Assembly: GCA_027021615.1 (NCBI GenBank)
Contig: JALUTY010000009.1
Span: forward strand, 1 to 64,000
Source of the DNA: a bacterium
GTDB lineage: Bacteria; Desulfobacterota; Deferrisomatia; Deferrisomatales; Deferrisomataceae
Direction: 5' to 3'
DNA length: 64,000 nt
Both the position numbers and the translations under genes were made by a program. Position 1 is the stretch's first letter. The number at the start of each line of letters is the position of its first letter. The notes below the pieces were generated by a model. The model was not told the origin of the DNA. It saw nothing but the letters and a program-made list of their open reading frames with translations, and searched no databases. This document shows, piece after piece, positions 55,203-62,715 of the stretch.

Positions 55203-56402
55203 ATGATTCTCGAAGGCAAGGGCGTCACAAAGGTGTTTGGGGGCCTCACGGCCGTCTCGGACGTGGACATCTCCGTGGGCGAGGGCGAGATCGTGGGCCT
55301 GATCGGTCCCAACGGCGCTGGCAAGACCACCCTGTTCAACTGCCTCACGGGCGTGACCCGGCCGACCCGGGGCACCATCTTGTTTAGGGGCACCGACATC
55401 GTGCCCCCGGTGGAGGACTCGGCCCGGCGCCAGGTGGAGCTGGCCAGCTCGGTCACCCTTCTGCTGTCGCTCGTGTGGATCCCGGTGTTCGCGGCGGCCG
55501 TTCTGCCCCACGTGTTCTTCCAGGTGGAAACCTTCCTGGCCGTGTTCGGCCTGGGGGTGCTGCGGGCCTACACGGCCCGGAGGCTGCGCGCCGGGGTGGA
55601 GTGGACACGGGGCCTCACGTTCCTGTTCGCGGGCATCGACCTCTGCACGGCGATCTGGTGGCTCACCCGGCTCGGGCAGTACGCCGACCTGCGCTTCTTC
55701 CCGGTGCCCGAGGCCCTCCAGTTCATGCCGCTCAAGCCGGTGCTCGCGGCGGCGTCCGTGGTGTACCTGGTGTACGCGCCGTGGGTCATCGTGACCCTGC
55801 TCCGGCCCAAGGTCCGGGCCGTGTTCGGCATCTTCATGCGGCCCGACACGGTGAACGTGCTCGGCATGGCCCGCACGTTTCAGAACATCCGGCTGTTCGG
55901 CAACCTCTCGGTGCTCGATAACGTGAAGATCGGCCTCCACGGCCGGTCCAAGGTGGGGTTCGTGGGCGCGGCCCTGCGTACCCGGGCGTTCCGAACGGAG
56001 GAGGCCGAGATCACACGCCGCGCCCTGGAGGCTTTGAAGTTCGTGGGCCTGGAGCACCGGGCGCCGGCCTTGGCCCGAAACCTGCCCTACGGCGACCAGC
56101 GACGCCTCGAGATCGCCCGGGCCCTGGCCAGCGAGCCCAAGCTGCTGCTGCTCGACGAGCCCGCGGCCGGCATGAACCCCCAGGAGACCGCGAGCCTGGT
56201 GCACCTGATCGACCGGATCCGCGGGCAGGGCATCGCGATCCTGGTGATCGAGCACGACATGAAGGTGATCATGCGCATCTGCGACCGGATCGTGGTGCTC
56301 GACCACGGCGTCAAGATCGCCGAGGGCACCCCGGCCGAGATCCGCACCGACCCCAAGGTGATCGAAGCCTACCTGGGACGGGAGGCCGCTGCCCATGCCT
56401 GA
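55203..56402 (+). CDS. livG: LivG-type ATPase with an inserted membrane domain, system 2
   Basis: 399 aa, against about 255 for ordinary LivG. Residues 1-69 are normal (VGLIGPNGAGKTTLFNCLTG, RGTILFRGTDIVPP) and from about 214 normal sequence resumes (LGMARTFQNIRLFGNLSVLDNV, LPYGDQRRLEIARAL, LLLLDEPAAGMNPQE, IEHDMKVIM). Between them lie about 145 residues with four likely membrane helices (about 82-101, 103-121, 137-155, 179-200). The reading frame is uninterrupted and all ABC motifs survive. The insert sits between Walker A and the Q-loop. It overlaps livF by 8 bp. Confidence 0.93.
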   Translation: MILEGKGVTKVFGGLTAVSDVDISVGEGEIVGLIGPNGAGKTTLFNCLTGVTRPTRGTILFRGTDIVPPVEDSARRQVELASSVTLLLSLVWIPVFAAAVLPHVFFQVETFLAVFGLGVLRAYTARRLRAGVEWTRGLTFLFAGIDLCTAIWWLTRLGQYADLRFFPVPEALQFMPLKPVLAAASVVYLVYAPWVIVTLLRPKVRAVFGIFMRPDTVNVLGMARTFQNIRLFGNLSVLDNVKIGLHGRSKVGFVGAALRTRAFRTEEAEITRRALEALKFVGLEHRAPALARNLPYGDQRRLEIARALASEPKLLLLDEPAAGMNPQETASLVHLIDRIRGQGIAILVIEHDMKVIMRICDRIVVLDHGVKIAEGTPAEIRTDPKVIEAYLGREAAAHA

Positions 56403-57120
56403 CGGTCAGCCCATGCTGAAGCTCGAGAACGTCCACACCTACTACGGCAACATCCACGCCCTCAAGGGGGTCTCGTTCGAGCTCCAGGAAGGGCAGATCG
56501 GGTGTCTCATCGGCGCGAACGGCGCCGGTAAGTCCACCACCCTGATGACGATCTCGGGGCTCGAGCGGTGCAAGGAGGGCACCATCGAGTTCCTGGGCAA
56601 GCCGATCCAGCGCATCGCGCCCGACGAGATCGTGCGCATGGGCATCTGCCAGGTGCCCGAGGGCCGGAGGATCTTCCCCCGGCTCACCGTACGCGAGAAC
56701 CTGATGCTGGGGGCCTACATCCGCAAGGACAAGGACGGTGTCCAGCAGGACCTGGACCGGGTGCTCGGCTACTTCCCGCGGCTGGCCGAGCGGCTGAGCC
56801 AGGACGGGGGCACCCTGTCGGGCGGCGAGCAGCAGATGCTCGCCATCGGCCGGGCGCTCATGAGCCGGCCCAAGCTGCTGCTGCTCGACGAGCCGAGCCT
56901 GGGGCTGGCTCCCCTGGTGGTGGAGACGATCTTCGAGATCATCGCCGAGATCGCCAAGGAGAAGATCACCGTTCTTCTGGTGGAGCAGAACGCCAACGCC
57001 GCCCTCCAGCTGGCCCACTACGGCTGGGTGCTGGAGACGGGTCGGATCGTGCTCCAGGACAAGGCCCGGGCCCTGCTCGAGAACCCCAAGGTGCGCGAGG
57101 CCTACCTAGGGGAGGGGTGA
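56395..57120 (+). CDS. livF: LivF-type ATPase, system 2
   Basis: 241 aa. Walker A GANGAGKST, signature LSGGEQQMLAIGRALM, Walker B LLLLDEPSLGL and the C-terminal VREAYLGEG are all canonical for LivF. It pairs with LivG under LivH/LivM. Length is normal and, unlike its partner, there is no insertion. The gene ends 4 bp before the convergent azlD stop, leaving no room for a terminator between them. Confidence 0.96.
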   Translation: MPDGQPMLKLENVHTYYGNIHALKGVSFELQEGQIGCLIGANGAGKSTTLMTISGLERCKEGTIEFLGKPIQRIAPDEIVRMGICQVPEGRRIFPRLTVRENLMLGAYIRKDKDGVQQDLDRVLGYFPRLAERLSQDGGTLSGGEQQMLAIGRALMSRPKLLLLDEPSLGLAPLVVETIFEIIAEIAKEKITVLLVEQNANAALQLAHYGWVLETGRIVLQDKARALLENPKVREAYLGEG

Positions 57121-57124
57121 GGGC

Positions 57125-57427
57125 TCACCCGCCGAAGCGCCGGGCCACGACCACCACGGCCATGCCGGCCGCCATCGCGACGAACACGTTGCGGGTGCGC
57201 AGGGTCAGCCAGGCCGTGAGCGTTACGGCCGCCAGGCCTGCCGGGCCGCTCTTCAGGGCAGAGGGGGCCACCAGGGAGGCGAGGATCGCGCCGGGAAGGG
57301 CCTCCATGGCCCGGCGCACCGGCCCCCTCCGGGGCAGCCGGCTCGCGAGCAGCAGCCCCCCGGCCCGCAGGGCGTAGGTCACGGCGGCGGCCGCCGCGAT
57401 CGTCCCCAGCACGGTCCGGTCGATCAT
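57125..57427 (-). CDS. azlD: AzlD-type branched-chain amino-acid exporter subunit
   Basis: 100 aa with three to four helices: TVLGTIAAAAAVTYALRAGGLLLASRLP, AMEALPGAILASLVAPSAL, GLAAVTLTAWLTLRTRNVFVAMAAGMAVVVVARR. The R-A-x-x-x-L-P pattern is that of AzlD, the small subunit that works with AzlC to export branched-chain amino acids or analogues. It overlaps azlC by 4 bp and lies tail to tail with livF2. Confidence 0.87.
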   Translation of the reverse strand: MIDRTVLGTIAAAAAVTYALRAGGLLLASRLPRRGPVRRAMEALPGAILASLVAPSALKSGPAGLAAVTLTAWLTLRTRNVFVAMAAGMAVVVVARRFGG

Positions 57428-58122
57428 TCTCCTGCCCCCTCTTCCTCCTCTCCGGGCAGGCATGCCGCGGTCACGGCACCGGCCAACCCTCCCGCGAGCA
57501 CGTACCAGGTTCCCGGCAGCAGGCGCTCGCCCAAACAGGCCACGGCCACGGCCGCCAGCCAGGGCAGGCCGTCGCGCCGGGAGCCCCGCCACAGGCTCAC
57601 CGCCAGCGCGGTGAACACGGCGGTGAACGCGAAGTCCAGCCCCCAGGCCTCGGGGTCGGGCACGGCCGCGCCGAACCCCACCCCGGCCACCGTGCCCAGG
57701 CACCACGCCCCCAGCAGGCACACCCCCCCGCCCCACAGGTGCCCCAGGTCGGCCCCGCCCTGGCGCCGGGCGGCCATGGTCACGGCCCAGTTCTCGTCGG
57801 CCACGAAGTGCACGAAGAAGAGCTTCTCGAGGATGCGCCGCCCCTCGAACAGGGGCCGGAGGGTGGCGGTGATCAGGACGTACCGGGCGTTGATCACGCC
57901 CACGGCCGCGGCCATGGCCGCGGTGGGCAGGGGCGAGGCCCACATGTCCACCATGACGAACTGGGACGAGCCCGCGAACACCATCAGGTCCATGAGGAGC
58001 ACGTCGGCCCAGCCGAGGCCCTTCTGGGCCGCCAGCACGCCGAGCACGCTTCCGTAGGCCGCCACGCTCGCGGCCACCGGAAGGTTGGCCCGGAACCCCG
58101 TCCGCCACCCGAGTGCGCTCAT
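57424..58122 (-). CDS. azlC: AzlC-type branched-chain amino-acid exporter
   Basis: 232 aa with about six helices. LLMDLMVFAGSSQFVMVDMWA and INARYVLITATLRPLFEGRRILEKLFFVHFVADENWAVTM are the AzlC signatures (AGSSQF, NxRY, DE). It should expel leucine-type amino acids or toxic analogues through the inner membrane. It overlaps gntR upstream and azlD downstream by 4 bp each, so the three are one translationally coupled operon. Confidence 0.92.
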   Translation of the reverse strand: MSALGWRTGFRANLPVAASVAAYGSVLGVLAAQKGLGWADVLLMDLMVFAGSSQFVMVDMWASPLPTAAMAAAVGVINARYVLITATLRPLFEGRRILEKLFFVHFVADENWAVTMAARRQGGADLGHLWGGGVCLLGAWCLGTVAGVGFGAAVPDPEAWGLDFAFTAVFTALAVSLWRGSRRDGLPWLAAVAVACLGERLLPGTWYVLAGGLAGAVTAACLPGEEEEGAGE

Positions 58123-58433
58123 CGGCCCATCGCCTCCCGGACGTTCACGGGCCGGGGCCGCAGGCTTCCCTCTGAGATCCCGGAGTCCGCCGGAAGGTCG
58201 GGGAGCCGGGGGCGCACGTAGACCCCCCCCTCCACGATCCCCCGGTCCTCCAGCAGGGCGTAAGCCTCGCGCACCGTGTTCACCCCCACCCGCAGATCCC
58301 GGGCCGGCCCCCGGATCGACGGCAACCGTTCCCCGGTGCGGAATGCTCCGCGATCCACCAAGCCGGCCAGACGTCGGGCCAGGCGTTCGTACAACGGGCC
58401 AGAACCGATGGGTTCAAAGTCGACGGTGGGCAT
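58119..58433 (-). CDS. Short GntR-family regulator of azlCD
   Basis: 104 aa, essentially a lone winged helix: PLYERLARRLAGLVDRGAFRTGERLPSIRGPARDLRVGVNTVREAYALLEDRGIVEGG matches the GntR domain of MocR/YtrA type (S-x-R-x-x-A-x-x-L and N-T-V-x-x-A-Y). No effector or aminotransferase domain follows; the tail is 35 polar residues. ATG 58433, stop overlapping azlC by 4 bp. It probably controls its own operon. It could be the N-terminal remnant of a MocR protein, but the neat overlap argues for a functional short form. Confidence 0.8.
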   Translation of the reverse strand: MPTVDFEPIGSGPLYERLARRLAGLVDRGAFRTGERLPSIRGPARDLRVGVNTVREAYALLEDRGIVEGGVYVRPRLPDLPADSGISEGSLRPRPVNVREAMGR

Positions 58434-58522
58434 GGGCCCGAATCTTACCCCACCCCACGCCGCAGGGGACAGGCACGGTCATCGGGTTTCCCGCGGGACA
58501 CAGTAACCCGTATCCGATCTTC

Positions 58523-59002
58523 GTGGGAACGAGAAGCAGGCTCCTGTGGCGGTTCCACCGGGTTCACCACTCCGACATCGACATGGACGTGTCCACGGCC
58601 ACCCGGTTCCACCTGGGGGAGCTTGCGATCTCGGCCGGGATCAAGCCGGGGCTCGTGTACCTCCTGGGGGTGCGGTTCGCGGAGCTGCTGGTGTTCGAGA
58701 CCCTGCTGGTGGCCTCGGCCCAGTTCCAGCGCAGCTTGGTGCGGATGCCGTGGGCCCTGGAGCGAGCGTGGTGGCTCCTGCTCGTGCCGCCGTCCATGCA
58801 CCGCATCCACCACTCGGTGATCATCCGCGAGCGAAACACCAACTACGGCACGATCTTCTCCCTGTGGGACCGGATCCTGGGAACGCTCCGGACCGACGTG
58901 GACCAGGCCCGCATCCGGATCGGCATGGGCGCCTACCGCGACCCCTCGCGCCTTCGGCTCGGCCACCTCCTGGCGCTCCCATTCACCCGGCCCGTTCGGT
59001 GA
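58523..59002 (+). pseudogene. Fatty-acid hydroxylase/sterol desaturase, 5'-truncated remnant
   Basis: About 160 residues from GTG 58523. LLWRFHRVHHSDIDMDVSTATRFHLGEL and HRIHHSVIIRERNTNYGTIFSLWDRILGTLR carry two of the three His motifs of the membrane di-iron hydroxylase family. The first membrane helices and the first His motif are missing: homology stops at about 58520 in sequence that reads as noise. Probably a non-functional remnant marking the left edge of the 58.5-62.7 kb island. Confidence 0.75.
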
Positions 59003-59223
59003 GGCGGACCAGATCCTCCGCAGCCCGCGGCCGTCTCCCCGTGGGCGGGCGCCTCCTCGACCCGAATGTACTACCCGCGCAAGTCGTTCCAAAGCGCGCT
59101 GGCCACCTCTGCGTGGAAGCGGAGTACGCAACCAACTCGCTCAGGCCCCTGACCATGCCGGCCCGATTTCCCTTCCGACCTTCGTTTTCGCCCTGCAAGC
59201 TGGCGGCGCCGTACTTGATATTA

Positions 59224-59259
59224 CTCATGACGTTGAGTAAATTTACTCACCGTCATGAG
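59224..59259. promoter_or_regulatory. 36-bp near-perfect palindrome over a start codon
   Basis: CTCATGACG-TT-GAGTAAATTTACTC-AC-CGTCATGAG. The outer 9-bp arms and the inner 14-bp GAGTAAATTTACTC are perfectly symmetric around 59241.5, with a single mismatched pair (59233/59250). It covers the ribosome-site region and ATG of the DUF4143 gene. Confidence 0.85.
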
Positions 59260-60471
59260 CACTCTTTCGCTTCCTCCCTTTGAGCGCGGCCAGGCCAAGG
59301 TCCTCGCAACCCGGCTTGCGGAGCCGCGGCGCTTCATGCAGGTGGTCTCCGGCCCCCGCCAGGTGGGCAAGACGACGCTGGTGGGGCAGGTCCTGAGCCG
59401 ACTCGACCTACCGAGTGTGTTCGTTTCCGCGGACGAACCGACTCCCCGCGACACCGCATGGCTTGCCGCCCAATGGGAGCGAGGACGGCTCGCCGCTGCT
59501 GGCGCGGGCAAGGCTGGAGCCGTTCTGGCTCTCGACGAGATCCAGAAGATCCCCCGGTGGTCGGAGGCCGTAAAGCGACTCTGGGACGAAGACACCCGCG
59601 CCGGAAGACCACTCACAAGGTCGTCTTGCTCGGCTCTGCGCCGCTCCTCATGCGGCGTGGGCTCACAGAGAGCCTCGCAGGGCGATTCGAGGTGATCCAC
59701 CTGCCCCACTGGTCCTGCCCCGAGATGCGCACCGCGTTCGGGTTCTCGCCGGACGACTACCTCTACTTCGGCGGCTACCCGGGCGCTGCCCCGCTCGCCG
59801 GGGACCCGGTACGATGGCGACGGTATGTGCTGGACGCTCTCGTCGAGACGACCATCGCGCGTGACGTGTTGATGATGACGCGGGTGGACAAACCCGCCTT
59901 GCTCCGGCGTGTGTTCGACCTGGGCTGCCGCTACTCGGGACAGGTTCTGTCCTACACCAAGATGTTGGGCCAGCTTCAAGATGCGGGAAACACGACCACC
60001 TTGGCCCACTACCTTGACCTGCTCAGCCGGGCCGGCATGCTCACCGGCCTTCAGAAATATGCCGCGCAACCCGTGCGGCGCAGAGGCTCGAGCCCGAAGC
60101 TCCAGGTGTTGAACACAGCGCTGATGACCGCCATGGCGGGCCTCGGGCCGGAAGAGGCCTTGACCGACAGGGAGTTCCGCGGCCGTCTCGTGGAGTCGGC
60201 CGTGGGAGCGCATCTTGCCAACGCGTCGGCGGGAGGCGTGTGCCAGCTGTACTACTGGCGCGAACGGAACCGAGAGGTGGATTTCGTGCTCCGGGCCGAC
60301 CGCCGACTCGTTGCGATCGAGGTCAAGAGCGGCCGCCCTCCCCACGCTCTGCCGGGACTGACCCACTTTGCCCGAGCCTTCGCGCCAACCCGCACCCTGC
60401 TCGTGGGGGGAGACGGGATTCCCCTGAAGGAGTTCCTCGAAAAGCCGGTGGAGCACTGGTTGGGCCCTTGA
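59255..60471 (+). pseudogene. DUF4143-type AAA ATPase, frameshifted
   Basis: The first part (to about 59610) reads VVSGPRQVGKTTLVGQVLSRL (Walker A), AVLALDEIQKIPRWSEAVKRLWDEDTR (Walker B). The rest continues one frame back: KVVLLGSAPLLMRRGLTESLAGRFEVIHLPHW, then YFGGYPGA, the DUF4143 domain and the nuclease-like end REVDFVLRADRRLVAIEVKSG. A one-base loss near 59611-59620 separates the halves. If intact it would be about 405 aa. No slippery heptamer is seen, so it is probably inactive, or a sequencing error. Confidence 0.82.
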
Positions 60472-60752
60472 CAAAGGCCTGCAGATCAGCGGCTTCTGAC
60501 GTTTTTTCCAAAACATACGTCAGGCGGTCGGCATGCAGACGTGCCCACCGATCCGACAGAGAAATGAGTTCTTCGAGTCGGTCCGGAGGATGCCAGGCCC
60601 AGGTCACCCCGAACAGAAGCGGTTATAGGGCGCTTACTTTTCGACCAGCCCCTTGCCTTCCCCGGGGGCGGAGCATGCTGGTTTCCTAGGGTCAGCCAGT
60701 GGCAGGCCACGGCGGCCTCAAAACTTTAAAACTTGCCTGCGTCCCTCCTCAC
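60472..60752. other. Intergenic region between convergent DUF4143 genes
   Basis: 281 bp, lower in GC than the surroundings. I see no gene, no terminator hairpin with T-run and no repeat shared with the other gaps. Confidence 0.5.
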
Positions 60753-61937
60753 TCACAAGCCAGCCTTGAGGAATGCAGGCACCTGGGTCCAGGGCACCAC
60801 CCGCCACCCGTGCTGCACGCGGCTTTCCTGCCCGGCGTACACCACGGCCCCGCCCAAGGGCAGGGGCCCAAAAGCCTTCTCGAAGGACCGGAGTCCCCGA
60901 AAGTAATCGGGGGCCACGGTTTGGCCGGCCTTGATCTCCACGGGAACCGGCACCCCCTTCACTTCGATCACGAGATCTACCTCGTTCCCCTTGCGATCGC
61001 GGTAGAAGAACAGGTTGGGTCTCTGACCCCGGTGGAGGCGGTGTTTCAACGCCTCGGACACCACGAGGTTTTCGAACAGGGGGCCGCGCAGCGGATGGCG
61101 AACCAACTGCCCCTCTTCCTCGATCCCCAACAGGAAACCCGCCAGCCCCACATCGTGGAAGTAGAGCTTGGGGCGCTTTACGAGCCGTCTGGCCACGTTG
61201 GCGTGATACGGCTGGAGCAGGAACACCACGTAGCTCGCCTCGAGCGCGGCAATCCAGGCCCGCGCCGTGGTTCGACTCACCCCCGTGTCCGCTGCCAAAG
61301 CATCCAGGTTGAGCAGTTGACCGATCCGACCGGCGCACAGCCCCACGAAACGCTGGAACAGGTGGAGATCGCGGATGTTCACGATCTGCCGCAGGTCCCG
61401 CTCCACGTATGTCTCGAAATAATCGCCCAAAGCCACCGTGGGGTCGAGGCGATCCCGGTGGATCCGGGGGTAGAACCCGGCGTACAAGGCCCGTTCCACC
61501 GACGGGGGAAACCAGGACGTGCCCTCCAGTTCCTCCATGCCGAAAGGAAACAGCCGAAGCACCGACGTGCGCCCCGCCAACGACTGGGTGACCCGGGCCG
61601 AGACATCGAGCTGCTGGCTGCCGGTGAGAATGAAAAGCCCCTTCCGGGGGGTCTCGTCCACCCGGGCCTGGATGTACGACACCAAGTCCGGGGCCCTTTG
61701 TATCTCGTCGATCACTGCGCCATCGGGAAACTGGGCCAGGAACCCCCGGGGGTCCTCCAGGGCAAACCGCCTCACGTCGGGCCGCTCCAGGTTGGCGTAC
61801 CGTTTGTCTGGGAAGACCATCCGGCAGAGCGTGGTCTTTCCACTCTGCCGGGGCCCGGTAAGGGTGACCACCGGGTAGGACTGGAAGCGGGAGGCCAAGA
61901 CCGGGGCGAGTGTCCGGGGAACGAGGGGCGACGTCAT
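60753..61937 (-). CDS. DUF4143-type AAA ATPase, intact
   Basis: 394 aa. VVTLTGPRQSGKTTLCRMVFPDKRYANLERPD (Walker A), GAVIDEIQRAPDLVSYIQARVDE (Walker B), LFILTGSQQLDVSARVTQSLAGR (sensor), a winged-helix-like middle (LAADTGVSRTTARAWIAALEASYVVFLL) and the C-terminal GNEVDLVIEVKGVPVPVEIKAG with the E-x-K nuclease-like pattern. These ATPases are widespread and scattered, and their function is unknown. Faces the frameshifted paralogue at 59255. Confidence 0.9.
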   Translation of the reverse strand: MTSPLVPRTLAPVLASRFQSYPVVTLTGPRQSGKTTLCRMVFPDKRYANLERPDVRRFALEDPRGFLAQFPDGAVIDEIQRAPDLVSYIQARVDETPRKGLFILTGSQQLDVSARVTQSLAGRTSVLRLFPFGMEELEGTSWFPPSVERALYAGFYPRIHRDRLDPTVALGDYFETYVERDLRQIVNIRDLHLFQRFVGLCAGRIGQLLNLDALAADTGVSRTTARAWIAALEASYVVFLLQPYHANVARRLVKRPKLYFHDVGLAGFLLGIEEEGQLVRHPLRGPLFENLVVSEALKHRLHRGQRPNLFFYRDRKGNEVDLVIEVKGVPVPVEIKAGQTVAPDYFRGLRSFEKAFGPLPLGGAVVYAGQESRVQHGWRVVPWTQVPAFLKAGL

Positions 61938-61992
61938 GGGGCCGGCTCCTGCACGTCATCGTTTTCCATCGGGGTTTCAGCAGGATACCCGT

Positions 61993-62035
61993 GTATGGGG
62001 CTATTCGCAACTACAACTTCCGAATAGCCCCATAC
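61993..62035. repeat. 43-bp inverted repeat with perfect 15-bp arms
   Basis: GTATGGGGCTATTCG (61993-62007) and CGAATAGCCCCATAC (62021-62035) are perfect complements around a 13-nt spacer. It lies 56-98 bp upstream of the intact DUF4143 gene and next to the broken 3' end of selD. No T-run follows on either strand. Confidence 0.85.
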
Positions 62036-62056
62036 GCCGCCCGGATCCCTCCCGGG

Positions 62057-62512
62057 TCACCCAAAAGAGCCCCATCGCCCCGCACCCATCTCGTCGAAGT
62101 CGTCCGGGGCCTCGATCTCCCTTTTCATGAAGCCCAATTGCCGCGGCACCGGCGCCTCTCCGTACATCTCGGCCGCGGCCGGGTACAGGGGGAGCGCCCG
62201 GAACGACACGGCGAGCCGCACCCCCGAGCCCCGGGCCATCTCCAGGGCGTGGCCCGCGAACCCGAACCCCGTGATGTCGGTGAGGGCGTGTACCTCGTGC
62301 CGGAGGGCCGTCTCCAGCGGAACCCGGTTCAAGGCGGCCACCACGGGAAGGACCTCGCCCTCCAGCAGGTCCTTCGGGTACTTCCCCGCCCGGTTGGCGT
62401 TGAAGATCACGCCCGTGCCCAGGGGCTTGGTGAGCACCAGGGCGTCGCCCGGCCGGGCGCCCCGGTTCGTGAGCACCCGGTCCGGGTGGACCACGCCGGT
62501 GACCGCCAGCCC
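62057..62512 (-). pseudogene. selD: selD remnant (selenide, water dikinase), both ends missing
   Basis: The frame reads GLAVTGVVHPDRVLTNRGARPGDALVLTKPLGTGVIFNANRAGKY and LRHEVHALTDITGFGFAGHALEMARGSGVRL, unmistakable SelD core. The N-terminal third with the catalytic Cys/Sec and Lys is absent (upstream codons run into a stop at 62555), and the C-terminal DPQTSGGL region is replaced by DEMGAGRWGSFG. About 150 of roughly 345 residues remain. SelD makes selenophosphate for Sec and selenouridine; this copy cannot. Confidence 0.85.
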
Positions 62513-62715
62513 GGGAACGGGAAAGGGGGAAAGGTGACGCTGCTGCGTAGTTGCTTAGCAACAGGACAGCAGCATCCCCCTCCCAACACCCACCGAAACC
62601 TATGCTCAAGTCTTTGGGAATCAGGGTCGAAACGAGAGGCGCAAACGCATTTTTGCAGGCTTTCGTCCTGGGCGCGAAACACGCTGCGACGGGGGCGAGG
62701 GGAGAGGAGACAGAC
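62513..62715. other. Junction sequence between selD remnant and lipoprotein gene
   Basis: 203 bp with no gene. It includes a short palindrome GTTGC-TTA-GCAAC near 62549-62563 and the ribosome site GAGGAGACAGAC of the next gene. GC drops noticeably here. Confidence 0.4.

Noticed and set aside
60323..60607. 94-codon minus-strand frame between the DUF4143 genes
   Set aside because: It overlaps the 3' end of the frameshifted DUF4143 gene in antisense and has no ribosome site or recognisable fold.
62580..62715. Riboswitch-like leader before the lipoprotein gene
   Set aside because: Short complementary words are present but no known aptamer core could be recognised.
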